A stretch of 64,000 nt of DNA from Parietaria judaica (taxonomy: Eukaryota; Streptophyta; Magnoliopsida; Rosales; Urticaceae): the NCBI GenBank assembly GCA_954871525.1, contig OX940866.1, positions 11,059,001 through 11,123,000 of the forward strand, given 5' to 3'. This document shows, in pieces, positions 1 through 20,214 of the stretch. Position 1 is the stretch's first letter. Each line of letters begins with the position of its first letter. The notes under the pieces are model-generated. The model was not told the origin of the DNA. It did not search any database and worked only from the letters and a program-made list of their open reading frames with translations. Position numbers and translations under genes: made by a program.

Positions 1-2274
1 CAGTTAGATCTAGATCTAATAGTTTAAGTTTATTTACTCTTCTTAATTTAGGAAAAATTAAATTTTTAGTACGTGGTGGCAAAAAATAAAAGGTCTCGTT
101 TGGAGAACTTAACAACAAATTTTATTGAAAACAAGGGTTATTTTCTATTAGGATAGTCATCTTTAGTAAGCAATCGCTTTTTTTTTTTTTACTAATCTAT
201 CGTTCGTTTTCTAAATTTCTATAAAAACGAGGAGCCGTCGTTATATCATCGCCATTTTAATTTTAAATCATGCATAAAAATTCCGAATCAAATATAATAA
301 GTGTGACTTTTAACACTGTTATGTATATTTTCTACCGATGGTGATACATGAGAAACAATTAATAACAAAACAATAGCGAATAAGTTTGATGATACATATC
401 GTTGTGTTCTTGGTTTTTACGAGCATCGGCTTGTCGCTTTGAACCGAAAAGTGTTCTCGATATCTTGTAAAACAAAAAACGTTAGCGATTCTCGAGATGC
501 GTTGGACACTCTCCTTAAAGTTTGATTCACCTCCTCTACGTGCTTGAGGTTCGTTAGACGACTAGCTTCACAGAATACAACGGGATGACTGCGAACTTCG
601 TAGCACTTCGAAGTCCACCGGTGAACTGAACCTTCTTGAACTCCGTTAATAGAAGACTCACGACATGAAAACATAGGGAAGCATAAAAGATTGAATCTGT
701 GGAGGGAAAAAATTGAGAAGCAAATTCAAAGTATCTAGAGGGTTTTCATAAGACGGTTTTGCAGTGGTGTGTCGCAAAGGTGGGATCAACGTCAATTTAT
801 AGATACCGAAAGGAGACAATGAATTGATTTTCAATCAATTATATAACCATTAATAATAAATTACAATTAATCTGAAACGTAAAAAAATTAAATTCATTAT
901 TCATAACGGTCTTAATCAATATGACCGTTTTACGTAACGTTGGAACGTCAGATCAAATCCCGATAATTGGATAGAGCGATCGTCGTGAGTATTCGACGTT
1001 TTCGACCCACTCGACGCATCTCAATTTTAATTTAACTGTTATATTTTTCAACAAACCCTAATGCGTTTAATGTTGTTATTTTGTGCTCATAATTAACTAT
1101 TATAATTAAGAAGGAACTTTTACATTGTCACTCTCACATCCATGTAATTAAAGCTAATTATTTATACTTTATATACACCACTATCTATCCATAATAAAAA
1201 GAGAGTTGTGTTTTGGATTTTTCAAGATTGGCATTATTATCCCATAAGTTGATAATTGTGTGTAAGTTGGCCATCTTGTCTCGAAAGTTATTGTGAATAA
1301 AAAAAGATTAATTAATAGTGTATAAATATAATATACCACCGTCAAATATATGGGGGGTATATTATTAATTAATAGCTAATAAGTTTCCTTAATGAGCACC
1401 AAATATTCCAATATTTGGTACGATAATAAGTCTAAAATTCTATTTTTAATGTTATTAATGTGAAACGTTACAAGACACCAGCACGACAACTAATTTTTTA
1501 TTATCTAATAATTAATGATGGAACACATATTATTAACTTAACTTCTCCACTTTTCTAACAATTTAAATGTAAATTAAGTAAATAGCCATCCAGATAGATA
1601 TGAATCTTATAGAGTATAGACTATAAAAAAAAATACAAGAAAAATACGAATATTAATTCCTACAAAAACTGTTATACCGATAAAAATCATAACATTCAGG
1701 TTCTGGATAAATATACATATAATTTTTTTAGATTTGGATTATCTTTGTTGTATAAAGTGATGATATTTTACCATTTAAATCTAAATTGTTTGATTTTGAT
1801 CAGAATAAAATGTGTTATCAAATACATAAAAATAATTTCAAAACGAGAATATTTAAGGTCCGAATTTATGAAAAACATAACTAATTTCGGGGTTTGACCC
1901 ATATTTACATGGTCATTAACGTGGGGCATATCATAAGTTGCTTTGCTGGACGTGGACAACCTGCGCAAAACCGGGTCCATTCTAATATCAACAGGGACGG
2001 GCAACTTATCTCAAAAACCGCCCGTGACCCGAGCCAAATGGCCAGGCGAGTCATAGGCACAAGCAACCCGATCCCACCCGTTTGACTAAACCCACCAAGA
2101 AATGGTCACACTTAATAAAAGAAAAAAAAATTAATTGTTATCAAATATTTATATCCCATAAAAGAAGGAGCACTATGAAAAGAAACATAGCCCCCAATAT
2201 TAATCTTAAAGTTAAACCAATAATCCCTTGCGTGATGCGACAAACACTAATGAGAGCGACAGTATACCCATTAG
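1..2274. other. AT-rich intergenic DNA, no gene seen
   Basis: This stretch holds no ORF with a recognisable domain. The longest ORF, about 85 codons on the minus strand at 417-674, has no family resemblance that I can see. The sequence is AT-rich with scattered A and T runs. A moderately GC-richer patch at about 1890-2090 may be an old repeat remnant, but I found no terminal repeats or target duplication around it. Confidence 0.5.
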
Positions 2275-3597
2275 TAGGGGTGGCAATTTGGGGCTGGACA
2301 CGAAACACGAAACGGTTACGAAACGATTTAAACGGGTTTGGGTCTACCATAAATGGATCTGGGTCCAACCGTGTCGAACACGATTAACACGATTAAATAA
2401 CGGGTAAACACAGCACGAACACGATGGGACCCAATTAGACACGATTTAAGAGCAAAAAGTTACATTTTATATATGTTATTAAGTATTTTAATACTTATTA
2501 TATATGAAATTTATGTTTTTATTTAACTAATTACGTCTTACAATTAATGAACATAAAAATTTGCTAGTAAAATTTTAAAATCTTCGATAATACAGTTAAA
2601 TAAATTAAGTTAAATGAGTATAAATTGAATTAATTTATCATTTATAAATAAATGTATCTATTAATTGGGTTAAACGGGTAGACACTAGGGGTGCAACCGG
2701 GTAGGGTACCCTGTTTTTTCGAGGTACCCGGTACCCGGAACCGGAATCCGGGTATCTGAAAATTTGTACCCGGAACCGGTACCCTGAAATCCGGGTACCC
2801 TGTTTTCGGGTACCATGTTTCCGGGTATCTGTATTTTGATACCCGGTACCGATACCCGGTACCCGGTTTTGAGAACCGGACCCGGGTACCCGGTTTTACC
2901 ATGTACCCTGTTTTTTTAAATAAATATATATATATATATATATTATTTAAAATTAAAAACATACATTCATCTTAAAAAAAAACTGCATAAAAAAATAATC
3001 CCGCACATCAAGCATAAAAGAAAAAACAATCCAAAATGCATAAAAAAATAGTCCGCATCAAGTATAACATAGTCCCGCGAAAAAAAAAAAAGAAAAGAAA
3101 AAAGAAACATAGTCTCCGGCATCAGAGGGAGGCGGGATTTTGATGAAGTCGGCGAGATGGGAGGGAGGCTGGATGAAATGAAGTCGAGCCCTAGTGCAGA
3201 GAAGTAACCCTAAAAATTAAATTACCATAAAAATAAAAGACAAAATTAAAACAGGGTAATAAACCGGGTACCGGGTACCCGGTTTTTTTAATTTTACTAC
3301 CCGGTACCCGGAACCGGTTTCAAAATCGGTTCCGGGTACCCGGAACCGGAATTCGGTTCCGGTTTCGGTTCCGGTTATTAAATCCGGATACCAATCCGGT
3401 TCCGGATAATTACCCGGTTTCCGGGTATTATTTGCACCCTTACTAGACACGATAAACACGTTATTTAAATGGGGCGGGTTTGGGTCTCGTCTTCTAACAC
3501 GATTAATAAATGGGGCGGGTCTGGGTCTAGATAAAATAAGTAAAAAACGATTAAGACCCGGCACGAACACGACACGCAACCCGAATTGCCACCCCTA
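2275..3597. mobile_element. hAT-like non-autonomous transposon with 8-bp TSD, carrying a nested element
   Basis: The left end reads taggggtggcaatttggg and the right end is its inverted match (ccgaattgccaccccta). The flanks are cccattag (2267-2274) and cccattaa (3598-3605), an 8-bp duplication with one mismatch, as expected for hAT elements. Subterminal DNA on both sides is rich in cacgaacacgatt/aacacgatt motifs. There is no transposase ORF, so it would have been mobilised in trans. It is interrupted by a second element at 2686-3442; without that insert it would be about 560 bp. Related cacgattaaat sequence recurs at about 9360-9700 in intron 1 of the glucosylceramidase gene. Confidence 0.75.
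2686..3442. mobile_element. Nested hAT-like MITE with GGTACCCGG-rich fold-back arms
   Basis: The termini are taggggtgcaa and ttgcaccctta, near-perfect inverted repeats. They are flanked by gtagacac (2678-2685) and ctagacac (3443-3450), an 8-bp duplication with one mismatch. Both arms (about 2690-2905 and 3258-3430) are built from degenerate GGTACCCGG/CCGGTACC and GGTTCCGG units that can pair with each other or themselves. The core (about 2910-3235) is AT-rich with a short G-rich piece. It has no coding capacity. It lies inside the hAT-like element at 2275-3597 and so inserted later. Confidence 0.72.
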
Positions 3598-4291
3598 CCC
3601 ATTAAGAAGCAAGATATCTACTATTAGTCCTCAACGAGTGAATCAAAATGGTCTCTTTTTTATTCAAAAGCTAACTTTATTAATGGCTCTAAATTTTATA
3701 GTGTTAATAGTCACATAAGTTTTTAATTGTTATGAATTTTTTTTAGATGCGTCGTTGAGTGTTCACGCGTGCCACTTTAGAAATCGTAAAAAAAAATTGT
3801 GCAAACGAGATTTTAACAGGTGAGTGTAACTTTTAGAACTTTAACTGTTAAAATAAAATAAATTTATATTACTATAAAATTATGAATATTAAGTATCTGC
3901 ATCGCTTTTAAGAAAATAGTATTCAAAAGTGCTAAAATTATAGTCAAAATGCGACAGATTTTAAATTAAATAACAGTAAACCAAGTCAACAGTATTATCA
4001 AGTTTAAACTAATACCCGCAGAGCTTAAACGACGTCGTTTTTTTACCTTTAGGTAACTTTTGATTCATTTTGGACCTTTTTTGAAGTCCACAATGGATGG
4101 CAGTGGAATTGGGAAAACGGCACTAAAATATCGTTCGTGCATCACCGCCCACTTTTATTTTATTTTTCACAATATCGTCATCTTTTTATTTAATTTTATT
4201 TTAAGTATCGTCATGTTTTGCATTTTATTTACAATTTATATTGAAAACTCCTAATTTAATTTTTCTGAAGCAATTTTCAATTTTAAACACT
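3598..4291. other. Intergenic, nothing recognised
   Basis: AT-rich sequence. A 64-codon ORF at 4060-4254 has no recognisable features and reads like chance coding in T-rich DNA. Confidence 0.4.
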
Positions 4292-4649
4292 GGGCCCGTT
4301 TGGTACAACTTAATTTTTGAAAAAATTATTTTTAGTTTCAGTTTTAAAATAAAACTGTTTAAAAAAAAATTGATATGTGTTTGGTAAACTATTTATAAAA
4401 CAGTTGTTGGTAACAAAAATTGATTTAGTGTTTACAAATATATTTAGGGTAATAAGACTGAAATAAACTAAAAACCGTATTTTTTTTTTAAACAAAAGCT
4501 ACAAATCCTAGCTTATACGACTCATGTACAAAAATCTAAAACCGCTTTTGTGTTTTTTTGTAACAACAGTTTTATCAAACACTAAAAAGGTTGTTTAGTT
4601 TATTTTAAAAAACAAAAACAGGCCTAAATAAGCTGAACCAAACACATCC
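4292..4649. mobile_element. Putative short MITE (GTTTGGT-type inverted termini)
   Basis: The left end gggcccgtttggtacaactt and the right end aagctgaaccaaacacatcc are imperfect inverted repeats, with roughly two thirds of positions matching. The interior is A/T-rich and partly self-complementary, without an ORF. Both flanks carry the trinucleotide act, which could be a 3-bp target duplication. Superfamily assignment (PIF/Harbinger-like or other) is open. Confidence 0.5.
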
Positions 4650-5294
4650 ACTATCTGAAATCGGCATCGTCGTTACATTTTGACTGCTGTAATTATTTTG
4701 TGAAGAGAATTTATATTAGTTGCAATATGTAAAGTTGGAGACTTTCGCCGTAAGTTGGCGTGGCTCAACACGTAATGTTGTTGAGGTGAAAAATCACCGC
4801 AAAGTCACAGATTCACGATTGGTATACTTCCGTTTTCAAGTTACCTAAGAGCTCGGATATTTCTGTTTAAACTTAATCACGCAAACGAAAATGGATTTTG
4901 AAGAGAATATGATGCTCGAGAATTCGCGAGTGTGTTCTATTTGCTGTAAAGAATTTTCGATCAAATTTTACATCCTCTAACTCACTATTTATAGAGCTTC
5001 ATTATCTAAGATCCGACCTCATAAATGTCGGTGACAATTCGCGTTTGATTATCTCATAATTGCCTTAATTACATAACCTTAATTACGTAACAATCGCATT
5101 TGTAATTGATGTCATTGATCCCGAGGCATCGCTCGCGCTGCGCTGATTGCTCCCAGCTATCCTTGTCCTCGTCGTTTGTCGTTGGTCTCGTTGCATAATT
5201 GGTCTTCGTCTCTAAGCTTTTTGCCTTTATTCTTTCTCAGTTTGGCTTCTCTAGCGATGAGATTTTGTCGACGAGGTTTCGCAGATGATGCTTC
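4650..5294. other. Degraded repeat-like intergenic DNA
   Basis: No ORF of note. The segment around 4870-5280 is less AT-rich than its surroundings and looks like an old repetitive element, but I could not find termini. It directly flanks the solo LTR at 5295. Confidence 0.35.
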
Positions 5295-7989
5295 TTTTGG
5301 ACATATGTGTCCTTAAACAAGATATTTTATCCATTTGTAAAAGATTATGACATGTCATTTAATAAAGATGATACTTATTATGTTAATCTTATTATAGTTT
5401 CTGGTAGAGTAAAATAGAATGTTTGTTTCCATAGTTCATAAAGGATTATGTTATTATTATCACAACAGAGTCAATGTGAGGAAGAATTAATAATCATAAT
5501 AAATGAACTTAGAATGTCCGTGACCTGATTAACTGAGTGGGAGCCCATTAATCGTATAAGGTCATTAATGTGACTAAGTGACAATCCTATTCTGGATTAT
5601 GTGTGTGTCACACTCACTAGAAGTGCATTAAGTGTGAAGTGTCTTCATACTGGGCTGGACCTGACTTAAACTCAAGAAGTTATCATATAAGACCGTCACT
5701 GATAACTTGTAGTTGAGTCACAAATAGATGATCAAATGGATATTAGTTCTAAGTCCTGAGTGGTCTTGAGTCTGAGCTACTGGCTTGATTGTTCTTTGAT
5801 TTAACCGTTAAAGAATACAAGATATCACTGTTGTTCCCAACACTATTATTTTGGGAACATGATAGACAGTAGTAAGGGTAGCTTGATCATGGACATGGGC
5901 ATCACACAGCTCTCCTCAGAGTCATGATGATTCCCTTGGTTGTCGGTGGTGAGAAGTGAGAGGTACCCGTGCGCAACTTATGAATAGAAACCATAAGTGG
6001 GTTACTCATAATATTATTGACTGAATCAAGGAGGAAAATGCAATGAGAGGCACGGTAAAAACCGCCTGCTCATGTGTGAGTCATCAAGTGAAAGAATAAT
6101 AACCCGAATTTGATTGTATCAATGGACACCCTGCTGTTATAAAGGGAATAATATATACTGTATCACTAAAGAGTGCAGCCTCGGGTCTATAGTGGAATCA
6201 CTTCGAGGTTTGACGAACAACTAGCAGTTCGTTGGAGCTTAAGTGATACGGGTCCATGGTCCCCAGGATAGCTCCGTAACAGATGATACGTACGTGATTA
6301 AAATACATTCTGGATAATGTTTGACTAGACTTATAAGACTGAAGGTCTGTGGCAGATGTCAGATAGTTTTATCGTCAGCGTGGCAAAAGTACCATATTTT
6401 GGTACACAAAATTAACTGATAAAAGAAAGTTAGAATTTAGATTTTCTATCAGCACCATGTTGTTGGAAATTAATCTAAGCAACTTTGCTTTTTGAACCAA
6501 GTCATTTCGACTTAGGGTTTGCGATTTATGGATTTTCAAAGTTTGTGCTCGGTTCGATAAACTATGAAATTAAATCACATGTCACGAATTTAAATGATGG
6601 TGTGGCTCCATGACATTTTAATGTGTAATATTGAGATCAGGAATTATTAATATAATTTAATTATTTGGATTTAATTATTAATATCTTATTAATAATTAAT
6701 TAATAATTAATAGATTTATATTAATAAATAAAAATATATATTTATATGTGTAAATTCGAATCAGGGTTTGGATATTAGAAACCCTAGCTAAATTCGAAAC
6801 ATGTTTTGGTCATTCCAAATTTGCGGCATAAGTACCAAATGTTTTGGTATATTAGGAAAATCCCTAAAATCAATTTAATCCATGTAATTCGAAAAATAAA
6901 AGCTTGGTGACCAAGCTTAGGTTTTTCGAATTTGACCTAATTAATTGTATCCGTTGGATCGGTTTAAGATTTAATCTTTACCGTCGGATTAGAAATCAAT
7001 TAATAATATATATATATATATAACATATAATTCGAAATTATAAGGATAAGATTTTCGAATTAGGGTTTTGATAAAACCCTAGGATATTTGATTTAATCCC
7101 TAATTGATTTGATCCATTAGATTTGTTTAAGATTTATTTTTAACCATTGGATCTAGATAATCATAATAGAATTCGATTTTTTTTATATGTGTATATATAT
7201 ATATATAATTCGAATTTAATATATATGAATATAAGATTAAATATTTTGATCTTATCATGTATTTCTTATTTAATTAAATCCCTAATTAAATATATCCATT
7301 GGATTTAGATGAGATTAAATCTGGACCATTGGATTGGAATAATTAATTATATTTAATTATATAAATTCGAAAAATAGGGAGGAATATCTCCAATTCGGTT
7401 ACAGTCTTGAGCCTATAAATAGGAGGCTCATTCTACACATTTTTCACACCTTCCCCAGAGCAAAAACTCGAGCTCTCCCTCTCTCTCTAGGGTCTGCGAG
7501 TTTTCTGCTTCTGATCTCTTTTCTGGTTCGGCTTAGTGAGACGTTGTTCTCTGGAAGCTTCAAAAGAACCTCAGTTAAAGTTTTGCAACGGAGTCCTGCC
7601 GGCGAAGCCCACGCTTCGGTACGAGGAATCCACGCTTCGGTACGGGTGTTTCCCTCAGCACCGGCGGAGCCCTGCCGAACTTCAGAGTCCGCAGCCAGAA
7701 ACGTCAACCGAGGTACGGCCTTATGCATTGGGTTAATAAATGCAAACATTTACTGCTTTCTATTTATTTCTTATTTCGACTATGATATTAATAATAAGTT
7801 GTGAATATTAAATATGTAATATTTATCAGATCTTGTTAAAATGGTTATTACCCGATATCCGTGCCGTTAGTCCGATAACAAGTTTTCCGCTTTAAAATAA
7901 TTTTTAAATGTTACCGGAACGGCTCGGAGGCACATTTCGGCGTAATGGAAGTGGGAATCAAACCAGGACGGTGATTTCCACCTCCAACA
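5295..7989 (+). repeat. Large solo LTR (copy 1, about 2.7 kb)
   Basis: This is collinear over its whole length with the element at 42314-45058, which has clean LTR ends (tgttgga...tccaaca). Here the left end is ttttggac (second base mutated) and the right end cctccaaca. The flanks gcttc (5290-5294) and acttc (7990-7994) are a 5-bp duplication with one mismatch. A TATA box (tataaata, 7414-7421) lies near the right end, followed by an R-like GC-richer block, as in an LTR promoter read in + orientation. No internal retrotransposon domain is adjacent, so this is a solo LTR left by LTR-LTR recombination. The small ORFs at 7444-7804 fall in this block and are not credible genes. Confidence 0.8.
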
Positions 7990-8700
7990 ACTTCATCGAC
8001 GAGGCTTTCCGATGGGCGCATCCTCATCGACGAACTTCATTATTCTTCTTCGTAATTATCTCCATCACCTGCCTTCTTTATTGGTCGACGGGCCTCTCAT
8101 CGTTCTTCCTTTGACTGCTGACTTCTCCCTTGATTGACCCTTTTGACTTTATTAACGGGCCTCTATTATGATATTGGGCTTCTTTAATCAAAGCCTATTT
8201 TTATAAACAACAGAGATCGATTTCGTCGTATCAATGTAAATTGACATACGAAATCGTACCTCCATAAAAGCGACGTGTAAATTACATGAAATCAGGATCG
8301 GCTGCAACATACATGAAATCAGAGACTTTTGCTGTGAGCTACATGTTTGACTTGGTTGAACATGTGACATTTTCGGTATTGAATGAGCTACAAATTTATA
8401 ATAGTAAGTACTATTGCCACCAAGCAGTATGTACAAAGGACTAAACGTGGAGATTTATTTGTTTAAATTAAATAATCACGAATAATTATTTTATGAAAAA
8501 AACAGAATTAGCTTTAACTTTATTATATTATTATATTAATAATAAATAATAGCTTTTTTACTGTGCACTGTTAGTTCCAAAATCAGGGAGAGAGAGAAAG
8601 AAGAGACCAAGCTTCTCTCTTCTCTTCTTTCTCTCTCTACAAAAGTAAAGCATTTATCTCTCTCTCTAGACTGAGACTCAGAAATCAGAATCGATAAATA
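7990..8700. other. Intergenic region upstream of the glucosylceramidase gene
   Basis: No gene is seen. The last 150 bases (about 8580-8670) contain CT/GA-rich microsatellite-like sequence typical of plant promoters and leaders. Confidence 0.4.
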
Positions 8701-8712
8701 CACATCTACACA

Positions 8713-8720
8713 TATAAATA
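8713..8720 (+). promoter_or_regulatory. Candidate TATA box of the glucosylceramidase gene
   Basis: tataaata lies about 300 bases upstream of the chosen start codon (9015) and just before a GC-richer, leader-like segment. The transcription start would be near 8745. This rests on motif and position only; the leader could contain an intron. Confidence 0.35.
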
Positions 8721-9014
8721 CACATATAGATATAGTGTGTGGCGTCACCACCTGGCGATCCTCGTAGACCGAGTTCCAGACGCCCGGTTCTCGACTCGCC
8801 ACGCCATTGTTGCACGCCGCTCAAAGCTTCCTTCTCTCTCTCCATCTCCCGACTCTGAGCGCCTGGTTTTTTTAAGGATCAAACTCGATCGAGTCTCTGC
8901 TGAATTTCGAATTCGCGGTCGCTTTTCGCAATTGGCGACTTACTCTGGTTAGATCCTCGCGGCGAGTGTTTCGTTTCTTCGAGAGCCGCGGCTTGACGAA
9001 TCCATCGATCGGAG

Positions 9015-16876
<7,862 letters not shown>

Positions 16877-16950
16877 TTTCGCAGCTCCGTAAGTTTTCGT
16901 AACCTTGTAAAGAACGTTCTTATGTAATTGTCGTTCTTCGGAGTAAAGGC

Positions 16951-16956
16951 AATAAA
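16951..16956 (+). terminator. Poly(A) signal of the glucosylceramidase gene
   Basis: aataaa 75 bases after the stop codon at 16874-16876, within an AT-rich 3' UTR. Confidence 0.6.
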
Positions 16957-16992
16957 GTAAAGCTTTGGCAATAGCCAAATGAGTTTAAGCTA

Positions 16993-17040
16993 ATTTCGTT
17001 TTAAGTCGTATAGTTTCGTTTTAAGTCGTATAGTTTCGTC
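16993..17040 (+). repeat. 20-bp direct repeat
   Basis: tttcgttttaagtcgtatag occurs twice head to tail with a partial third copy, just beyond the probable poly(A) site. Confidence 0.8.
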
Positions 17041-19018
17041 GCTTTTTTTTAATATATTTTTTCTATGATATGTTATTGTAAGTTGTAACTATTCATTTAT
17101 ATATTCATAAGGGTGATTTCCAAGTGTATTTGATACTGAAATTCCGCCTCCAGTCGTTCTTAACTTTTAGTAAGGCTTACGTGTCGTGAATGGTGTACCG
17201 GTGAAACCGGGATCGAGTACCAAGCTTTTGACTAGTTTTTTACGTTCCGGACACGTTTTTTCAGGCTTTTCAAATCCGGGCTGATCATGGTCCCTCTTGA
17301 CTCGTATCTACATTTTTTTTTTAAGTTATCAATAATTTGATGGCATTTAATGTAAATGGTCCCGCAATCCTTGTCGCACGTTATGTTGTCTCTCCCGTAA
17401 TCATTTTATAATATACCTTTTTTCTATTCAATAATCAATATATAAATATATTTATAAAAGTAATGTCACTTCTAACAGCAAGTAAAAAAGGAAAATAGTG
17501 ACGCGTAATAATGCAAATTATTTGACATTTTTGTCACATCCACTCAAATATTTGACATTTCTGTCCTTACAAGTGACATTTAGTCTCGATTTATAAAGTT
17601 ATAGAGGAGAAGGCATGTCCCAATATCCGGATTTTCTCGAAACCAAGATCTGGATTCGGGCCCGGTATTTGAAAGCTGAAATTCGGTTTTTCCTCTAAAT
17701 GAGTAGTTTTAAATGAGTGAGACTTAATTTGTTGGGTAAAAATAAATTAATGCATAGTTCTTGTGAACATTACATATATTTATTGTATATAAAGCGAAAG
17801 TGATGAGACACTAAAATGTGTAGTCCTAAATAAAAGAATGTTATATGTTACTTCAACGTCGTTCATGAATGCAAGGTCTATATTTCATAAATTTAATTTA
17901 TTATATTATTCATTGAAACGAGAGAGAAAATGTATTTGACAATGTTTTATATGAGAAGTATTAGGGTAAAAGTACCGTATTTTTTTTTTATAGATTTTAT
18001 TAAGGAATATCAGGGTGAAAGTACCATATATTTTTTTTAAAGTTCGGTTCCTAAAAAAATAGCAGTTGAAATACTAGATCTTCAAAAAGTAACAGCGAAG
18101 CTAATTTCTGTGATATTATAAATCGTAGCAGCACGATTAATATCGATTTTTAAAAATCTTGTAAAAATTTCAACTGGTATGTTCGCACCGCTATTTATGT
18201 ATTTATAATTGGATCTGGTACGTTTGCACCGCGATATCTAAGACATTTGCTAGGACTCTCTTGCTAGAAAAAAAAAAAAAAAAAAAAGATAATAATAGTG
18301 ATAGCAAGTATAATATAATTTTTATAAATATATATTGTTGGAATTATAAAATTTTATTAATATATCGAGAATTAGTTTAGAGTATACAAAATATTATTTA
18401 AACGTGGTCATTAATTAGTTGAGTATTTTCTACTATGTGTAAAGTTTCTTCATGAGCATGCACCAAATCGAATCTGCTAAAGCATGATTAGACTCGTAAT
18501 CAGTATATTGATTTTTAAAGCAAGAAAAGAAAAAGGTTTGTTAAGATGAAATCAATTTGCAATTGGCACCTTTATTTTAATCAGCCATGAGTTGTCTCAA
18601 TTTCTTGCGTCACAAGAAAGCATAACAATCAAAAGAAATAGAATAAAAATGATTTGAACTTGAGTTACAAACATTCTTGATTTTATTTTATTACTTGCTA
18701 ATCAGATACTTGATGTCTTCTTCTTCGTCTTAACCAACCTAACCTATAATATGAAGCAAGTAAATCATTGTCGTTTTTCTTATATTTTGACTTTTTTACA
18801 ACTAAATGCTAAATATAATATATATTATATATAGTTTCAAGATTTTTTTTAATATGGATTTTAAGTATAAAATTGATAATGTATTTGAACTATAAGTCAT
18901 TTTGCTATCCTTGGGTTTAAGTGGAGGCACGTCACCATTGACTTTTTCTCTTTTTAGCTGCATATTCTTGCACTTTTTTGTGTGAAAATTCTAACCACAT
19001 AAAACACTCATATATATA
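17041..19018. other. Intergenic, no gene seen
   Basis: AT-rich DNA with poly(A)/poly(T) runs (for example about 18269-18288). No ORF with recognisable features and no clear element ends. Confidence 0.45.
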
Positions 19019-19485
19019 GGGTTAATGACGGCAAAAATACCCAAAGTTTGATCAAAGAACCCCTCGTGTACCCAAAGTTTAAAAGTGTTGGCAAATATAC
19101 CCAAAGTCGCATTTGGGGAGTTGACCACTTCATTCTCGTAACGCCGTTAACTTACCCGTTAACTCTGGCCACGTGGACAAACGTGGGTTGCTGACATAAT
19201 AATTTTTGCCACGTGAACGAGCCCACATCAGCCTCGTTTACGACAAAACAAGGAATTAAACCCCTAATTAATACTATTTAACACAACTAATTGAATCCCT
19301 AATGATTACACTTAACAAAACAGATTTGTCCACGTGGCCAGAATTAACAGGTAAGTTAACGGCGTTACGATAATGGAGTGGTCAACTCCTCAAATATGAC
19401 TTTGGGTATTTTTGCCACCACTTTTAAACTTTAGGTACACGAGGGGTTCTTTGACCAAACTTTATATTTTTGCCGTCATTAACCC
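19019..19485. mobile_element. Mutator-like MITE, copy A (GGGTTAATGACGG family)
   Basis: Ends are gggttaatgacggcaaaaat and its inverted complement; the inverted arms extend about 180 bases each. Flanks are atatatata and atatatatg, consistent with a 9-bp duplication in TA-rich DNA. Three CACGTG palindromes lie inside (19170-19175, 19210-19215, 19331-19336). It has no ORF. It lies roughly 0.7 kb upstream of the leader of the glutathione reductase gene. It shares sequence with copies at 48941, 56798, 61339 and 62816. Confidence 0.82.
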
Positions 19486-20196
19486 ATATATATGATATAT
19501 ATACATATATAAACACCAAGGAAATCTCCTTGGTCATATTGCAAAATCCGAATTTTCAAAAATGAAGAATCTCATCTCTTGTGTGATTGAAAATTGACAA
19601 ATTGTCCCTAATATGTTGTAGTTGTTTCTTTTTCTGTCACTTCGCGCCAAATATCTTTTAACACCTCGTTATCTATCTAATATGATTTTTTTTTTTAAAT
19701 GATGACACTATTGTAATCATTGAATCGAATTAGTCACGAACTCTCAAAATAAATTTTTGTAGAATTTTTTTAGTGAAAACACACTCAAACAAGTAATATG
19801 CATCACACAAGATAAAATTTGTCATTACACTTCTAGCATGTTAGGGACAGTTTGTTGTTTTTTAAAAGTGATATTTATGGAAAAAGTACTGCAAAGTATT
19901 TTATTGTTCGCGATATATTCTAAATTTTATTTTGTCGTGGCAAAAGTTCTAAAAACACTAAAAATAATAATTATGTTGTAAGTTCCAAATTAAATTTTTA
20001 TCGTGGCAAATGTTCAAAAAAAAAATGTCCTGCCTTAAGCTCTAAATTTCTTAGGACAAAATCATTTTTTGTTTTTTAGAATTTTAGCCATGGCAAAATG
20101 AAATTTAGAATATGCCGCATATAAAGAGGTGCTTTTTAGTACTTTTGCCGCCAAGAGCATACGCGTTAGTTGCTTTGGCATTAAACGCAGCGTTTT
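19486..20196. other. Promoter-proximal region of the glutathione reductase gene
   Basis: AT-rich DNA without an ORF. The region from about 20150 is less AT-rich and leads into a CT-rich leader. No convincing TATA box is seen. Confidence 0.4.
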
Positions 20197-20214
20197 GTGA
20201 CCCCACCATTTCAG

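Noticed and set aside
417..674. 85-codon minus-strand ORF
   Set aside because: No recognisable domain, start context or neighbouring gene signals; consistent with chance.
7444..7804. ORFs of 66-101 codons on both strands
   Set aside because: They lie in the GC-richer block downstream of the TATA box of a solo LTR; the homologous block in the second copy does not conserve them.
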